A DNA stretch of 10,487 nucleotides from an uncultured Clostridia bacterium (lineage in GTDB: Bacteria > Bacillota > Clostridia > Oscillospirales > Acutalibacteraceae), in assembly GCA_946405475.1 (NCBI GenBank), contig CAMJHI010000053.1, forward strand, positions 1-10,487, given 5' to 3'. The notes under the pieces are model-generated. The model was given only the letters and a program-made list of their open reading frames with translations. It searched no databases and was not told the origin of the DNA. Below, piece by piece: positions 1 through 5,874 of the stretch (position 1 is the stretch's first letter; each line of letters starts with the position of its first letter). Made by a program: the position numbers and the translations under genes.

Positions 1-42
1 AAGGCTCTGCCTTTGGAATCCGCAAACCTTTGAAAAGGTTTG
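1..42. repeat. Paired intergenic hairpins (left one cut by window edge)
   Basis: Two adjacent palindromes lie downstream of the SpoIIQ-like gene. Positions 1-13 form AAGGC-TCT-GCCTT, and the following GG suggests the stem continues beyond the window. Positions 23-42 form a perfect 8-bp stem, CAAACCTT-TGAA-AAGGTTTG. A short linker (CGGATTC on the minus strand) separates them. Neither is followed by a convincing U-tract in the visible sequence, so this looks more like a dispersed intergenic palindromic element than a plain terminator. From memory, similar compound hairpins occur between genes in gut Clostridia; that is a recollection, not something tested here. Confidence 0.55.
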
Positions 43-152
43 ATCGAAACTTTTGTGTTGTTTGTTCATTCCGCGCGGTTCATCACCGCCTTTGAAAAGG
101 CTTGACCGAAACTTTTGTGTTGTTGGTTCATTCCGCGCGGTTCATTGCCGCC
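27..152. repeat. 62-bp tandem direct repeat, two copies
   Basis: Positions 27-90 and 89-152 align without gaps at an offset of 62 bp, with 59 of 64 positions identical (differences at 39/101, 44/106, 63/125, 84/146 and 85/147). The copy at 89-152 contains the last codons and TGA stop of the SpoIIQ-like gene. The other copy repeats that coding end (Met-Asn-Arg-Ala-Glu-stop) downstream as non-genic DNA. Each copy carries a hairpin with loop TGAA. The stem base pair is A26-T39 in one copy and G88-C101 in the other, so pairing is kept although the bases differ. Confidence 0.9.
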
Positions 153-811
153 AGCGGGTCGACGGTTTTTCCGTTGACGGTGATCTCCACGTGCAGGTGC
201 GGCTCTTCCGCCGCTTCCACGGGGATCTCGCCCAGCTCGCCGATCGCCTGACCCTTCCGCACCTCGGTCCCGACCGGCAGCGTCGACGGCTTGGTCAGCC
301 CGCAGTATTTCACGATCATCTCATTCCCGTGGTCGATCTCGACCACCGTGCCCCACAGTTCGTCGTCATACACGGCTTTGACCGTGCCGCGCTGCACGGC
401 GCGCACCTCGCTGCCGCTCTGCCCGGTGAAGTCGATGCCGTTGTGGATGCGCCAATCGTTCATGGTCTGCGAAAAGACCATTTCGCCGTCGGAATAATCC
501 TTTAAGATCTCCGTGCTCATCGGCAGACAGAAGCTGCCCGTGAACGGCAGGTTATCCGCCGCCGTGGTCGCTTCGGCTTTGGTGGTCGGCTCGGTGAGCA
601 GGATCGGCTGCGTTTGCGGCACGATCACCTGCAGCGGCTCCTCCGGCGGGGTGAATACGTCGCTTTGGGTCGGCACCTCCACGGGGGTGAGGCTTTTGCG
701 CATGGCCGCGTAAGAGCCGAGCCCGACGGCGGTCAGACACAGCAGCACCGCCGCGTAAACCCCCGGCTTCGTCCAGAACGGCCGCCTGATTCGCTGAAAT
801 TCAATGTCCAT
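128..811 (-). CDS. spoIIQ: SpoIIQ-like M23 (LytM-fold) sporulation protein
   Basis: The product has 227 residues, close to the usual SpoIIQ length. It has a short cytoplasmic N-terminus, one membrane segment (about residues 17-37), a Pro/Thr-rich linker (about 42-88) and an M23 domain to the end. The core shows the SpoIIQ-like stretch YSDGEMVFSQTMNDWRIHNGID. The metal ligands H123, D127 and H207 and the HLH motif (205-207) are present, but the catalytic His of the usual YAHL motif is replaced in KYCGL (G171). In Bacillus and Clostridioides, SpoIIQ sits in the forespore membrane and pairs with SpoIIIAH during engulfment. The ATG at 811 is chosen because AGGGAG lies 12 nt upstream. A TTG at 835 would add 8 residues, but it has no ribosome binding site and would sit almost on the predicted transcription start. 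A sigma-F-like promoter upstream supports the call. The alternative is another membrane-anchored M23 endopeptidase. Confidence 0.78.
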   Translation of the reverse strand: MDIEFQRIRRPFWTKPGVYAAVLLCLTAVGLGSYAAMRKSLTPVEVPTQSDVFTPPEEPLQVIVPQTQPILLTEPTTKAEATTAADNLPFTGSFCLPMSTEILKDYSDGEMVFSQTMNDWRIHNGIDFTGQSGSEVRAVQRGTVKAVYDDELWGTVVEIDHGNEMIVKYCGLTKPSTLPVGTEVRKGQAIGELGEIPVEAAEEPHLHVEITVNGKTVDPLAAMNRAE

Positions 812-847
812 CGTTTGTTCGGACTCCCTTCGCAAATGTTTCGCTGT

Positions 848-877
848 TATTTTGAACCGGGCGTCCGGAAAATATGC
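848..877 (-). promoter_or_regulatory. Sigma-F-like (forespore) promoter of the SpoIIQ-like gene
   Basis: Reading the minus strand, GCATA at 877-873 matches the sigma-F -35 consensus GYATA. After exactly 15 nt, GTTCAAAATA at 857-848 matches GGNNANAMTR at 9 of 10 positions. Transcription would begin around 841 and leave a leader of about 30 nt before the ATG at 811. No sigma-A-like pair was seen here. B. subtilis spoIIQ is known to be sigma-F dependent, so site and gene support each other. The match to the consensus is seen; use by sigma-F is inferred. Confidence 0.65.
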
Positions 878-918
878 AAAAGAAAAACGCCGTGCAGTTT
901 GTTTTCTGCATGGCGTTT
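878..918 (-). terminator. Rho-independent terminator of the liv operon
   Basis: On the minus strand, 12 nt after the livF stop, AAACGCC-A-TGCAG pairs with CTGCA-C-GGCGTTT across an 8-nt A-rich loop. This gives 12 base pairs with one mismatch (stem 918-885), followed by TTTTTCTTTT down to 878. It is a textbook intrinsic terminator. The -35 element of the next promoter begins at 877, immediately after the T-tract. The plus-strand side (GTTTGGTTTTGTTTTG) is also T-rich, but no plus-strand gene ends here. Confidence 0.88.
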
Positions 919-930
919 GGTTTTGTTTTG

Positions 931-1641
931 TCAGGCGCCGAGGTACGCTTTTTTGACCGCCTCGTTGTGCAGCAGGTCGTCGGCCGTGCCGCTCAGGGTG
1001 ATGCTGCCGGTTTCGAGCACGTAGGCGCGGTCGGCAATGGAAAGCGCCTTTTTGGCGTTTTGTTCCACGAGCAGGATCGTGCAGCCGCTCTGGTGATAAT
1101 CCTTGATGATGTCGAACACCTTGTCGACAAACAGGGGGGACAGCCCCATGGAGGGCTCGTCGAGCATGAGCAGCTTCGGGTGGCTCATCATGGCGCGCCC
1201 CATGGCAAGCATTTGCTGCTCACCGCCGGAAAGCGTGCCGGCGATCTGGTTTTTGCGTTCGCCGAGGATCTCGAAACGGGTGCAGATCTCGTCGATATCG
1301 CGCTGCACCTGCTTCTTGTCGGCCACGGCGTAAGCGCCCATGAGCAGGTTGTCGTGCACGGTGAGCTGCTGAAAAATGCGGCGGCCCTCAGGCACCTGCG
1401 TCATGCCCAGATGAACGATCTTGTGGCCGGGCACGCGGGTGATATCCTGCCCGTTGTAGGTCACGGTGCCGCGCTTGATCGGCACAAGCCCCATGATGCT
1501 TTGCATGGTGGTGGTCTTGCCCGCGCCGTTGGCGCCGATGAGGGTGACGATCTCGCCCTCGTTCACCTCAAAGCTGATGCCGCGGATCGCCTGGATCATG
1601 CCGTAATAAACGTCTAAATTTTTAACTTCAAGCAGTGCCAT
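931..1641 (-). CDS. livF: Branched-chain amino-acid ABC transporter ATPase LivF
   Basis: This 236-residue ATPase matches the size of E. coli LivF (237). It shows Walker A GANGAGKT (36-43), a Q-loop at TQVPEGRR (81-88), the ABC signature LSGGEQQ (137-143) and Walker B LLMLDEP (157-163). The switch region reads LLVEQN, with Gln where most ABC ATPases have His, which is typical of LivF. With LivG it forms the nucleotide-binding pair that drives LIV import at the inner face of the membrane. It is the last gene of the operon. ATG at 1641 follows AGGAGGG with 7-nt spacing, and the livG stop is 4 nt upstream, so the two are probably translationally coupled. A strong terminator follows. Confidence 0.95.
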   Translation of the reverse strand: MALLEVKNLDVYYGMIQAIRGISFEVNEGEIVTLIGANGAGKTTTMQSIMGLVPIKRGTVTYNGQDITRVPGHKIVHLGMTQVPEGRRIFQQLTVHDNLLMGAYAVADKKQVQRDIDEICTRFEILGERKNQIAGTLSGGEQQMLAMGRAMMSHPKLLMLDEPSMGLSPLFVDKVFDIIKDYHQSGCTILLVEQNAKKALSIADRAYVLETGSITLSGTADDLLHNEAVKKAYLGA

Positions 1642-1645
1642 ACCG

Positions 1646-2416
1646 TTACCCTCCTATATAAGCGCGGATCACTTCGGGGTCGTTGAGCGCTTCGGCGGTG
1701 GTGCCCTGCGCGAGCGTCGTGCCGAAGTTGAGCACGGTCACTTCATCGCACAGGCCGGAAACGAATTTCATATCGTGCTCGATGAGCAGAACGGTCAGGT
1801 CGAACCGGTCGCGGATATCCTTGACGATGCTCATCAGCTCGGCCGTTTCGTTGGGGTTCATGCCGGCTGCCGGTTCGTCGAGCAGCAGCAGCTTGGGGTT
1901 GGTGGCCAGCGCGCGGGCGATCTCGAGCCGCCGCTGCGTGCCGTAAGAGAGGTTGCAGGCCAGATTGTTGCGTTCCTCGAGCAGGCCGAACACGTCTAAA
2001 ATCTCTTTGGCCTTGTCGCGCATGCGCACCTCCACGTCGTAATAGCGGGGGGTGTGGAGCATGGCGTCAAAGGGGTTGTATTTGAATTCGGGCTGGTTGT
2101 GCAGCGCCACGAGCACGTTGCGGATGACGGACATGTTGCTGAACAGGCGAATGTTCTGGAACGTTCTGGCAATGCCCTTGTGGTTGATCTTTTCCTGGCT
2201 TTTGCCCTTGAGCTCCTCGCCGTCAAGGTAAAACGTGCCGGTCGTGGGCTGATAAACGCCCGTGAGCATGTTGAACACCGTGGTTTTGCCGGCACCGTTG
2301 GGGCCGACCAGCCCGTAAAGCTCGTTCTTTTTGATTTTCAGGTTCACGTCCTGCACGGCCTTCAGGCCGCCGAAGGAAATGCCTAAGTTTTTGGTTTCCA
2401 GCATCAGGTCAGCCAT
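1646..2416 (-). CDS. livG: Branched-chain amino-acid ABC transporter ATPase LivG
   Basis: The product has 256 residues, the usual LivG length. Walker A is GPNGAGKT (38-45), the Q-loop RTFQNIRLF is at 84-92, the signature is LSYGTQRR (156-163), Walker B is LLLLDEP (176-182) and the switch His is H214 in IEHD. LSYG instead of LSGG is the normal LivG variant and, with the insert around 105-135, separates it from LivF. It is the partner ATPase of LivF in a heterodimer. Its start overlaps the livM stop by one base (TAATG), and its binding site GGAGG lies 7 nt upstream inside the last livM codons, so its translation should depend on livM. Confidence 0.95.
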   Translation of the reverse strand: MADLMLETKNLGISFGGLKAVQDVNLKIKKNELYGLVGPNGAGKTTVFNMLTGVYQPTTGTFYLDGEELKGKSQEKINHKGIARTFQNIRLFSNMSVIRNVLVALHNQPEFKYNPFDAMLHTPRYYDVEVRMRDKAKEILDVFGLLEERNNLACNLSYGTQRRLEIARALATNPKLLLLDEPAAGMNPNETAELMSIVKDIRDRFDLTVLLIEHDMKFVSGLCDEVTVLNFGTTLAQGTTAEALNDPEVIRAYIGG

Positions 2417-3570
2417 TATTCTTCCTCCTTCGGCGCTTCGTCGGGTTCAGTGGTTTCGCTGTGGGGCAGGTTGGTGGTGAACACGGAATCCATCTTCACC
2501 TTGGTTTCAATGCGGTTCCATTCCGCCGCGTCGTCCAGCACGGTGGAGGCGGTCTCTGCTTTTTTGGCAAGGCGGTTTGCCTTGAGGGTGCGCGGGCTGA
2601 ACCGTTCCTTGATCGGCTTGAAGGCCGGGACGTTGTTGAACACAACGATCAGGATCAGAATGATGGCGTAAACCAGCGTGCGCACCGCGGCCAGATCGCC
2701 GGAAAGCTTGGCCTGCAGTTCAAAGTTGATAATGGTGATGAGCGTGGCGGAAATGATGGAGCCGTTGAGGCTGCCCATGCCGCCGAGCACGACCATGACG
2801 AGGATCTCGATGGAAAAGTTGTAATCGAATTTCGTGTAGAGGATGGGCGTGGTGAAGTGGCCGTAGAGCACGCCCGCGATGCCCGCGAAAAAGGCGGCGA
2901 TGACGAACACGAACAGCTTGTAGAACGTGACGTTGATGCCCATGGCGCGCGCGGCGATCTCATTGTCGCGGATGGCGGTGATGGCGCGGCCGTGCTTGCT
3001 GCGGATGAGGTTCTGCATGAGGATGAGCACGACAATGACCGCCACGAACGCGATGATGAACAGCTCTTTCTGGTTATAGGTTTTGGAGGCGTAGCCCATT
3101 GCGCCGCCGAACATGGGCAGGTTTTTGAAAATGTTGCGCACGATCTCACCGAACGCCAGCGTGACGATGGCGAGGTAGTCGCCCTTCAAGCGCAGCGCCG
3201 GCAGGCCGATGATCAGGCCGAACACGGCGGCGACCACACCGCCGATGAGCATGGCGAGGAGGATGACGACGAGCTTGCTGCCGATCACGGCGCTCATGGC
3301 GCTTGCCGCAAAGGTGCCGATGTAGGCGCCCAGGCACGCGAACCCGGCGTGACCGAGGCTCAATTCACCCAGAAAGCCGACCACTAAGTTGAGGGAGGTG
3401 GCGAGGATGATGCTGTAGGCGATTTTGGAAAGCAGACCCGTGGTGGAGCGGTTGAGCGCGCCCGCTTCGCTGAGAATGATCAGCACCACGAGCGCGGCGG
3501 CGATCAGAAGCCAGTTGACGACGTATTTGAATTTGAACTGCTTTTTGAAGTTGGCAAGATACCGGCTCAT
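2416..3570 (-). CDS. livM: Branched-chain amino-acid ABC transporter permease LivM
   Basis: The product has 384 residues in the BPD_transp_2 permease family. Hydrophobic segments lie at roughly 19-34, 48-66, 98-127, 132-146, 168-186, 217-236, 253-282 and 296-312. The cytoplasmic coupling helix is seen as AIRDNEIAARAMGINV (199-214), and other family motifs are GELSLGHAGF (68-77) and LVMVVLGGMGSLNG (257-270). With LivH it forms the membrane channel. ATG at 3570 is preferred because AGAAGG lies 7 nt upstream; a GTG at 3576 would overlap the livH stop (GTGA) and add two residues, but is too close to that site. Residues about 315-384 form a long charged tail, first basic and then acidic and ending PKEEE, which is longer than I expect for LivM. 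Its 3' end carries the livG ribosome binding site. Confidence 0.93.
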   Translation of the reverse strand: MSRYLANFKKQFKFKYVVNWLLIAAALVVLIILSEAGALNRSTTGLLSKIAYSIILATSLNLVVGFLGELSLGHAGFACLGAYIGTFAASAMSAVIGSKLVVILLAMLIGGVVAAVFGLIIGLPALRLKGDYLAIVTLAFGEIVRNIFKNLPMFGGAMGYASKTYNQKELFIIAFVAVIVVLILMQNLIRSKHGRAITAIRDNEIAARAMGINVTFYKLFVFVIAAFFAGIAGVLYGHFTTPILYTKFDYNFSIEILVMVVLGGMGSLNGSIISATLITIINFELQAKLSGDLAAVRTLVYAIILILIVVFNNVPAFKPIKERFSPRTLKANRLAKKAETASTVLDDAAEWNRIETKVKMDSVFTTNLPHSETTEPDEAPKEEE

Positions 3571-3572
3571 GC

Positions 3573-4436
3573 TCACACCTTCTCTCTGATTTTTTTGCCG
3601 AGGATGCCGATGGGCTTGACCAGCAGGATTAAGATCAGCAGGCTGAATTCGATGGAGGTCGTGTAGGGCGCGATGACGGGAATGCTCAGGCAGATCTTTT
3701 CGATCAGGCCGAGCAGCACGCCGCCGAGCATGGCGCCGGGGATGGAGCCGATGCCGCCGATGACCGCCGCGGTGAACGCTTTGATGCCGGGCATGGAGCC
3801 GAGCGTGGGCGTGATGGAGGGGATCTGCATCAGATAAAACAGGCTGGCGAACGCCGCAAGCATGGAGCCGATGGCGAAGGTGATCATGATGATACGGTTG
3901 ACGTTCACGCCCATGAGCAGCGCCGCGCCCTTATCTTCCGACACCGCCTGCATGGCGCGGCCGGTGCGCGTTTTTTTGACGAACAGCGTCAGCGCGACCA
4001 TGATGACGCCGCCGATGACGAGCGTGAGGATCGTGCTCACGTTGATCGTGGCGCCGCCGAGCGACACCTTGCCGAAATCCGGCAGGGAAATGGCCTGCGA
4101 CTTTGAGCCGTAGATGAGCTGCGCGACCGCCTGCAGGAAAAAGCTGACGCCGATGGCGGTGATCAGCACAGCCAGGGGCGACGCGCCGCGCAGGGGCTTG
4201 TAGGCCAGCCGCTCGATGATCACGCCGGACGCCGTGCACACCAGAATGGAGACCGCCACGGCAAGATAGGGGTTGCCGGTGAGCTGCAGGCTGGTGAGGA
4301 TGGCGTAGGCGCCGACCATGATGATGTCGCCGTGGGCGAAGTTGAGCATTTTCGCAATGCCGTAAACCATGGTGTAGCCCAGGGCGATCAGCGCGTAGAT
4401 CGCGCCGAGACTCAGCCCGTCCATAATTGTACTCAT
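3573..4436 (-). CDS. livH: Branched-chain amino-acid ABC transporter permease LivH
   Basis: The product has 287 residues with about eight hydrophobic segments and no cleavable signal. Family hallmarks are GYTMVYGIAKMLNFAHGD (20-37), the coupling-helix motif AVSEDKGAALLMGVNV (164-179) and the glycine-rich AVIGGIGSIPGAMLGG (224-239). It pairs with LivM to form the translocation path. ATG at 4436 is chosen because AAAGGAGAG lies upstream (GGAG 11 nt away) and the family start MSTIMDGLSLGAIYALIALG fits. The frame stays open to 4502, but that extension runs into a long inverted repeat and has no family similarity. livM follows after two bases (TGAGCATG). The gene lies 181 bp from livK, by far the largest gap in the operon. 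Confidence 0.95.
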   Translation of the reverse strand: MSTIMDGLSLGAIYALIALGYTMVYGIAKMLNFAHGDIIMVGAYAILTSLQLTGNPYLAVAVSILVCTASGVIIERLAYKPLRGASPLAVLITAIGVSFFLQAVAQLIYGSKSQAISLPDFGKVSLGGATINVSTILTLVIGGVIMVALTLFVKKTRTGRAMQAVSEDKGAALLMGVNVNRIIMITFAIGSMLAAFASLFYLMQIPSITPTLGSMPGIKAFTAAVIGGIGSIPGAMLGGVLLGLIEKICLSIPVIAPYTTSIEFSLLILILLVKPIGILGKKIREKV

Positions 4437-4480
4437 AGGTTGATTCTCTCCTTTGTTTGGGGCGTTGAAACGGAATGAAA

Positions 4481-4543
4481 GCCGGAAAAATTCAAACCTC
4501 ACGAAAAGGCGGAAAGCGTCCGTGCCGCTTGAATTTTACCGGC
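4481..4543 (-). promoter_or_regulatory. Long hairpin in the livH leader
   Basis: GCCGGAAAAATTCAA at 4481-4495 is complementary to TTGAATTTTACCGGC at 4529-4543 at 14 of 15 positions. A further pair, CACG/CGTG (4500-4503 with 4521-4524), nests inside it. In livKHMGF mRNA this would form a stable stem about 30 nt upstream of the livH ribosome binding site, with no T-tract behind it. Likely roles are an mRNA stability barrier or a control on livH translation. It could also be a small palindromic insertion. I recognise no riboswitch or T-box. Confidence 0.6.
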
Positions 4544-4551
4544 TGACAGAC

Positions 4552-4597
4552 CCTGTAAAAACAGGATAAGCGCGCGGCCGCCAAAGCGGCCGCACGC
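4552..4597 (-). terminator. GC-rich hairpin after livK, weak or partial terminator
   Basis: On the minus strand, 20 nt after the livK stop, GCGGCCGC (4593-4586) pairs perfectly with GCGGCCGC (4581-4574) across a 4-nt loop. Three more pairs follow beyond one mismatch (4597-4595 with 4572-4570). Downstream is TTATCCTGTTTTT, so the T-run is short and displaced. A second small stem, CCTGT-TTTT-ACAGG (4565-4552), covers that run. This resembles the leaky terminator or 3'-end protector often found after a binding-protein gene, which would let livK be made in excess over the membrane genes. Confidence 0.6.
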
Positions 4598-4617
4598 CGT
4601 TATTCGATTGAAGAATT

Positions 4618-5775
4618 TTACTTGCCGAGCTCGACGATCTGCGGGATCTTGGTGCAGGCGCCGGAAGCGTCCCACGTCATGGTGCCGGTCACGCCTTCGA
4701 GCTTGAAGGACGGGTCGGTGATCGCCTTGACGACAGCGTCGCAAAGTTCGCTGCAGCCGATCTTGGCGTCGTCGATGCCGGCAGCCTTCATGGCTTCAAA
4801 AATGGCGTAGATGGCGTCATAACCGTCGGCGGCGAACTGATCGGGGACCACGCCGTAGGTTTCTTTGTAGGAAGCGACGAATTTGGCAACGTTTTCGTTG
4901 GCGCTGTTGGCGTCGAACGGGGTGATGTACATGACCTTCACGTCAACGCCTTCGATCTGATCGGCAATGCCGTCAAGACCGTCGCAGCCGTAAACCACCG
5001 CGCTGCTGCCCTTGGCGACGAGCGCCTTGGCCACCAGACCGGCTTCGGTGTAATAGAAGGGGGTGAACACCACGTCGCAGCCCTTGAGGGCTTCGGCCTG
5101 GGTGGAGAAATCCTTCTTGTTTTCCGCGTCGAAGGACTGCAGCAGATAGGTGGCGCCGAGCTTGTCCATTTCGCCCTTGAACGCCTCATAGATGCCGGAG
5201 GAATACGGATCGCTGGTGTCATAGATGCAGCCGATGTTCTTGTAATTCTTGGTCAGCTCGCGGGCGGCCAGGACGCCCTGATCGGGGTCGCCGAAGCAGA
5301 CGCGGAAGGCGTTGGAGCCTTTTTCGATCACGTTGGCCGCGGAAGCGGAGGGCGTGATGAAGAACAGGTTGTCGGCCGCCGCCAGGTCGCCGAACGCCGC
5401 GCAGGAGCCGGAGGTGACGGAGCCGATGGAGATCTGCATGCCGGCGTCCATCAGCGCGTTGTAGCCGGTGGAAGCGTCTTCGGCCGCAGCCTTGTCGTCT
5501 TTCATGTCGAAGGTGAAGGTGATGCCGTTGAGGCCGCCGGCCGCGTTGATCTCTTTAATGGCAAGCTCAGCGCCGTTTTTGACGGAGATGCCGTAAGAGG
5601 AAGCGTCGCCCGTGAGCGGGCCGGTGCCGCCGATCATGATGGTGCCCTTGGCGGCCTTGTCGCTGTCGGGGTTCTTGGGTTCATCGGCTGTGTTGCCGCC
5701 GCAGGCGGAGAAGCCGACGGCCACGAGCGCCAGAACGAGCAGAAGGGACAGGAGCTTGGTGACTGTTTTTTTCAT
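4618..5775 (-). CDS. livK: Branched-chain amino-acid binding lipoprotein (LivJ/LivK type)
   Basis: This 385-residue extracellular solute receptor belongs to the Peripla_BP_6 (LIV-binding) family. The N-terminus is a lipoprotein signal: MKK, a hydrophobic core, then GFSAC with the predicted lipidated Cys at 25, followed by a short Gly/Asp/Lys-rich tether. The mature part contains IMIGGTGPLTGDASSYG (46-62), the ligand-loop region GSVTSGSC (118-125), ITPSASA (140-146), YDTSDPYSSG (185-194) and DGLDG (265-269), all typical of the bilobed fold. It captures Leu/Ile/Val or a related amino acid and delivers it to LivHM; exact specificity cannot be read from sequence. ATG at 5775 follows AAGGAGGT with ideal 6-nt spacing. 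It is the first gene of the operon, with a consensus promoter upstream. Whether it is closer to LivJ or LivK is undecided. Confidence 0.93.
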   Translation of the reverse strand: MKKTVTKLLSLLLVLALVAVGFSACGGNTADEPKNPDSDKAAKGTIMIGGTGPLTGDASSYGISVKNGAELAIKEINAAGGLNGITFTFDMKDDKAAAEDASTGYNALMDAGMQISIGSVTSGSCAAFGDLAAADNLFFITPSASAANVIEKGSNAFRVCFGDPDQGVLAARELTKNYKNIGCIYDTSDPYSSGIYEAFKGEMDKLGATYLLQSFDAENKKDFSTQAEALKGCDVVFTPFYYTEAGLVAKALVAKGSSAVVYGCDGLDGIADQIEGVDVKVMYITPFDANSANENVAKFVASYKETYGVVPDQFAADGYDAIYAIFEAMKAAGIDDAKIGCSELCDAVVKAITDPSFKLEGVTGTMTWDASGACTKIPQIVELGK

Positions 5776-5798
5776 GGAAATACCTCCTTGATATTTGC

Positions 5799-5813
5799 GC
5801 GGTCCGCGACCGC
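5799..5813 (-). promoter_or_regulatory. Short hairpin in the livK 5' leader
   Basis: GCGGTC-CGC-GACCGC is a perfect 6-bp stem with a 3-nt loop. It lies inside the roughly 50-nt livK leader, about 9 nt before the ribosome binding site AAGGAGGT (5789-5782). On the minus strand it is preceded by a run of A rather than followed by T, so it is not a terminator for the hydrolase gene. A role in protecting the mRNA 5' end is plausible but inferred. Confidence 0.5.
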
Positions 5814-5831
5814 TTTTTTCAGAATACAGTA

Positions 5832-5859
5832 ATTATAACACTCTTCCTTGTTTTGTCAA
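5832..5859 (-). promoter_or_regulatory. Sigma-A promoter of the liv operon
   Basis: On the minus strand, TTGACA (5859-5854) and TATAAT (5837-5832) are both perfect consensus hexamers, separated by 16 bp. Transcription should start near 5825. The sequence between the hydrolase stop and this promoter is A/T-rich. No recognisable repressor operator (for example CodY- or Lrp-like) was identified with confidence. Confidence 0.9.
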
Positions 5860-5874
5860 TAAATCAAAAGAATT

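Noticed and set aside
812..835. TTG start adding 8 residues to the SpoIIQ-like protein
   Set aside because: It has no ribosome binding site and lies within a few bases of the predicted transcription start, whereas the ATG at 811 has AGGGAG upstream.
2461..3387. A 308-codon plus-strand frame opposite livM
   Set aside because: It is an Asp/Glu/His-rich shadow of a clear permease gene, with no domain and no ribosome binding site seen.
4437..4502. N-terminal extension of LivH by 22 residues
   Set aside because: The extension runs into an inverted repeat, has no family match and no binding site; the ATG at 4436 has a good one.
5799..5819. Hairpin plus T6 that looks like a plus-strand terminator
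   Set aside because: No plus-strand gene precedes it. On the transcribed minus strand it is a leader hairpin of livK.
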